DNA of 64,000 nt. It comes from Azospirillum humicireducens. GTDB lineage: Bacteria > Pseudomonadota > Alphaproteobacteria > Azospirillales > Azospirillaceae. Both the position numbers and the translations under genes were made by a program. The notes beneath the pieces were generated by a model. It had not been told where the DNA came from. It saw only the letters and a program-made list of their open reading frames with translations, and made no database searches. This document shows, piece after piece, positions 61,525 through 64,000 of this stretch. The stretch covers positions 2,596,501 to 2,660,500 of the forward strand of contig NZ_CP015285.1 in assembly GCF_001639105.2 (NCBI RefSeq). Direction: 5' to 3'. Numbering within the stretch: the first letter of the stretch is position 1; each line of letters opens with the position of its first letter.

Positions 61525-62331
61525 TCAGTTCGCTTCCCGCATGCGCGCCGCCGCCAGGGCAACCTGCTCCTCACGCTTGAGGCGACGCTTCTTCGTGTCG
61601 GCAAGCACGGCCTGCACGACAGGCTCCGGTGACGTATAGGGTGTGCCGCCCTTGAACGGGGGTTCCGGGTCGTATTCCATGGCGAGTTGGATTTTCATCG
61701 CCACCTCGTCGCCCGCAAGATCGCCGACGACCCGCAACGCCATGTCGATGCCGGAGGTCACGCCGCCCGCCGTATAGAGGTTGCCGTCCCTCGTCATGCG
61801 ATCGTTCGAGACTGTGGCGCCGAATTGCGTCAGCAGGTCACGCGCCTGCCAATGTCCGCCGGCGCGGCGGCCTCGCAGCAGCCCCGCGGCACCGAGCAGC
61901 AGGGAACCGGTGCAGACACCAAACACATATTTGGCCGTCGCCGCCTGGTGCTGGACGAAAGCGATCCATGCCGGATCGAGCATCGCCGCATCGATACCGG
62001 TTCCTCCCGGCACGACGATGATGTCGCATGGCTTGGCGGTCTCGCGCGTGGCGCTGGGCAGCAGCCGCAGCCCGCGGTCCGTACGGACGGGATCCATGGT
62101 CGCCGCGACAAGATCGACCGTCCAGCCGGGCGTACGCGCCAACACTTCGAACGGACCGGTGATGTCGAGCTGCACCATGTCGGGCACGGTCACGATGTTG
62201 CAGTGCATCCCCTGCTTCGAGAGACTTGCCACTGCCCCATCATTTTCCGCGCCGCGCGCAAGACGACCGCCGCCGACGATCACGGAAACGGCTGCGGCAA
62301 TGCCGAAAGTTTCCCGACGCGTGAAATCCAT
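61525..62331 (-). CDS. DJ-1/PfpI family protein with Tat signal
   Basis: A 268-residue protein. The N-terminus MDFTRRETFGIAAAVSVIVGG carries a twin-arginine motif and hydrophobic core, indicating Tat export. The DJ-1/PfpI domain has the nucleophile elbow VFGVCTGS with Cys140, and PGGTGIDAAML. It resembles isonitrile hydratase-type or ThiJ-like proteins; the reaction is unknown. AGGAGA precedes ATG 62331. It diverges from a GlxA-type regulator across 68 bp. Export of a DJ-1 homologue through Tat is uncommon. Confidence 0.88.
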   Translation of the reverse strand: MDFTRRETFGIAAAVSVIVGGGRLARGAENDGAVASLSKQGMHCNIVTVPDMVQLDITGPFEVLARTPGWTVDLVAATMDPVRTDRGLRLLPSATRETAKPCDIIVVPGGTGIDAAMLDPAWIAFVQHQAATAKYVFGVCTGSLLLGAAGLLRGRRAGGHWQARDLLTQFGATVSNDRMTRDGNLYTAGGVTSGIDMALRVVGDLAGDEVAMKIQLAMEYDPEPPFKGGTPYTSPEPVVQAVLADTKKRRLKREEQVALAAARMREAN

Positions 62332-62399
62332 CGCAATCTCCTCTCATGTATTGACAGCGTCATTTCCTTTGGGAAATCTATGATTATGATTTGCAGACG
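62332..62399. promoter_or_regulatory. Shared divergent promoter region, DJ-1 gene and AraC regulator
   Basis: The 68-bp gap contains TTGACA (62351-62356) on the plus strand, an ATTTCC/GGAAAT dyad around 62362-62377, and TATGAT motifs at 62379 and 62385. The dyad overlaps the likely -10 regions, a common place for an operator. Spacing to the -35 is not ideal, so exact elements are uncertain. Confidence 0.45.
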
Positions 62400-63386
62400 A
62401 TGGATATTCTGTCCATGCCAAACACAGACCAGAAAGTGCCAAGTCGACTGATCTTGATATTGGCATTTCCCGGCGTTCAGATCATCGACGTCGCCGGGCC
62501 GACCCAGGTGTTCACCACGGCGAACGAGGAAGGGGCGACACCGCCCTACGAGTTGCGGGTCGTCGCCTTCGCGGACGGGCCGGTCGAAACCGCGTCCGGG
62601 GTCGGGCTGGTCGCGACCGCGATCCCTGCCGTGGAGACGGTCGATACGGTCTTCGTGCCGGGCGGACCCGGCGTTCACGAGGTCCGTCGGGATCCCGGAT
62701 TCATTGCCGCTCTCCAGGCCCTGCTTCGCCGCGCGGAGCGTATCTGCGCAGTGTGCACCGGGGCGTTCCTGCTGGCCGAAACCGGCGTTCTCGACAAGCG
62801 CAAGGCGGTCACGCATTGGCGCTCCTGCGAGCGCTTCGCTCGGGAATTCCCCTCGATCAGGGTCGACCCGGCCCCGTTGTTCATGAATGACGGGCCGATC
62901 TGGACGACGGCGGGCGTCACCGCCGGGATCGACCTGTCGCTGGAGCTGGTCCAGCGGGATCACGATCCTGCGCTCGCCGCGCGCATCGCGCGGCGGCTCG
63001 TCGTCTACATGAAGCGGCCGGGCGGACAAAAACAATACAGCGAACCGTTAGCACTGCAGATCGCCGACGCATCGCCTTACCGGGAGTTGACCCAGCGCAT
63101 CGTCAGCAATCCCGTGGCGGACTGGACCGTGGAGAGGATGGCCGAAATCGCCGGTCAGTCATTGCGAACCTTCCATCGCCGCTTCCAGGCGGCGACGGGA
63201 GCAACTCCGGCCGAAGCCGTCGAAAAGGTCAGGTGCGAGCTGGCCCGGTCCCTCCTTCACACAACCGACCTCGGCTTCGGGCAAATCGCCGCACAGACCG
63301 GGTTCCATTCCGAGGTCGGCTTGCGGCGGGCGATGATCCGCCAATTCGGGATCGGACCGAACGAGATGCGCAAGCGCTTCGCCTGA
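62400..63386 (+). CDS. GlxA-type AraC regulator with DJ-1-like domain
   Basis: A 328-residue regulator: an N-terminal DJ-1/PfpI-like sensing domain (ILAFPGVQIIDVAGPTQVF, FVPGGPGVHEV, ICAVCTGAFLLAETG) and a C-terminal AraC HTH from about residue 225 (DWTVERMAEIAGQSLRTFHRRFQAATGATPAEAVEKVR and FGQIAAQTGFHSEVGLRRA). I chose ATG 62400; TTG 62391 and ATG 62415 are alternatives. It is probably the regulator of the divergent DJ-1 gene. Confidence 0.9.
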   Translation: MDILSMPNTDQKVPSRLILILAFPGVQIIDVAGPTQVFTTANEEGATPPYELRVVAFADGPVETASGVGLVATAIPAVETVDTVFVPGGPGVHEVRRDPGFIAALQALLRRAERICAVCTGAFLLAETGVLDKRKAVTHWRSCERFAREFPSIRVDPAPLFMNDGPIWTTAGVTAGIDLSLELVQRDHDPALAARIARRLVVYMKRPGGQKQYSEPLALQIADASPYRELTQRIVSNPVADWTVERMAEIAGQSLRTFHRRFQAATGATPAEAVEKVRCELARSLLHTTDLGFGQIAAQTGFHSEVGLRRAMIRQFGIGPNEMRKRFA

Positions 63387-63449
63387 AGCGGGAGAGTCGG
63401 TTCCGTCAGGTGTCACGCCAGGTCCGGGTTCACGGCCTGTTTCGGGCCG

Positions 63450-64000
63450 TCAGTCGGAATAGCGTTCCTCCAGCCACGGGTCGGCGTGATTGTTGTAGCC
63501 GCGGACCTCCCAATAGCCCTTGCGGTCGCCGGCCAGCAGCTCGATCCGCTTCACCCACTTGGCGCTCTTCCACAGATACAGCTTGGGCAGGATGATCCGC
63601 ACCGGGCCGCCATGCTCGCGGCTGATCGGCTGGCCTTCCCAATTGGTGGCGAGCAGCACGCCGTCGTCGTCGAAGTCCGGCAGGGCGACGTTGGTGGTGT
63701 AGCCGTCGAAGGAATGGAAGACGACGAAGCGCGCCTCCGGCTTCGGCCGGGCCAGCTCCAGCAGGCGGCGGGCGCTGACGCCCTCCCACCGGTTGTCGTA
63801 GCGCGACCATGTGGTGACGCAGTGGATGTCGGAGACGAAGCTCTCCTGCGGCTGGGCCTGGAAATCCTGCCAGGTCCAGGACAGCGGGTTCTCCACCAGC
63901 CCGTCGACGCTCAGCGTCCAGTTGGCGGTCGTCACCTTCGGCGTGATGCCGAGGTCCAGCACCGGCCAGTCGGTCACCAGGCGCTGGCCGGGTGGCAGCC
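63450..64000 (-). CDS. Sulfite oxidase-like molybdopterin oxidoreductase, partial
   Basis: About 183 C-terminal residues are visible; the start lies beyond base 64000. The sulfite oxidase-like fold shows LPPGQRLVTDWPVLDLG at the edge, SDIHCVTTWSRYDNRWEGV with the cysteine that would bind molybdenum, and GGPVRIILPKLYLWKSAKWVKRIEL. No Tat signal can be judged because the N-terminus is missing. Similar proteins are YedY-related reductases of unknown substrate. Confidence 0.85.
   Translation of the reverse strand, partial: LPPGQRLVTDWPVLDLGITPKVTTANWTLSVDGLVENPLSWTWQDFQAQPQESFVSDIHCVTTWSRYDNRWEGVSARRLLELARPKPEARFVVFHSFDGYTTNVALPDFDDDGVLLATNWEGQPISREHGGPVRIILPKLYLWKSAKWVKRIELLAGDRKGYWEVRGYNNHADPWLEERYSD

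Overview
The window looks like a high-GC alphaproteobacterial chromosome of the Rhodospirillales, most likely Azospirillum or a close relative. This rests on gene order (mnmE-mnmG-rsmG, ppsR/hemE around a DnaA-box region, timA-mltA, hslVU beside hisBHAFE, rimP-nusA-ylxR-infB-rbfA-truB-rpsO-pnp, miaB-phoH-ybeY-corC-lnt-HTH-metK), on parS-type sites and on frequent GTG/TTG starts. I see no transposase, phage or plasmid gene and no CRISPR array. This is core, origin-proximal chromosome.

Layout. 1-4.4 kb (minus strand): the end of rsmG, mnmG and mnmE (tRNA wobble uridine modification and rRNA methylation), with parS sites, then a small [2Fe-2S] protein and a DUF6489-type protein. 4.6-8.2 kb (plus): a thioredoxin-like YyaL-family protein, a DNA-repair methyltransferase (ogt) and a quinone oxidoreductase, ending in a dense 112-bp palindromic repeat. 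8.4-12.0 kb (minus): dnaQ-coaE-aroE-maf-ppsR, overlapping or nearly so. 12.03-12.48 kb: the probable oriC, with one perfect and several near-perfect DnaA boxes, an AT-rich stretch and a tight GANTC cluster. Transcription diverges from it. 12.5-16.9 kb (plus): hemE-hemH-hemJ and rho. 17.1-24.2 kb: secB and fxsA (minus), timA-mltA (plus), then hslU, hslV and a lipoprotein with a degenerate protease domain (minus). 24.3-28.5 kb (plus): the histidine cluster hisB-hisH-(GNAT)-hisA-hisF-hisE-hinT.

28.6-35.6 kb (minus): an HTH regulator, an Smr-domain protein and the cytochrome c maturation operon ccmC-D-E-F-G-H-I (no ccmA/B here). 35.9-38.4 kb: an EVE-domain protein, a VOC protein and a WYL regulator (minus), then an SDR oxidoreductase (plus). 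38.5-49.0 kb (minus): the ribosome and transcription cluster rimP-nusA-ylxR-infB-rbfA-truB-rpsO-pnp. 49.3-57.8 kb (minus): trmB, metK, an XRE regulator, lnt, corC, ybeY, phoH and miaB. 58.0-64.0 kb: a GNAT protein (minus), apaG, folE with a long hairpin-rich leader, ybaK, tRNA-Arg(CCT), a MITE-like element, a divergent pair (Tat-exported DJ-1/PfpI protein and GlxA-type AraC regulator), and a partial molybdopterin oxidoreductase.

The most notable signals are in the DNA and RNA rather than in new protein families. They are the oriC with its GANTC cluster, five parS-like sites of which three lie in codons reading V-S-R-E, an uncharacterised hairpin-rich leader before folE, two different 112-bp class palindromic elements, and a lipoprotein whose trypsin-like domain has lost all three catalytic positions. 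Long ORFs antisense to the real genes are common because of the base composition and were left out.
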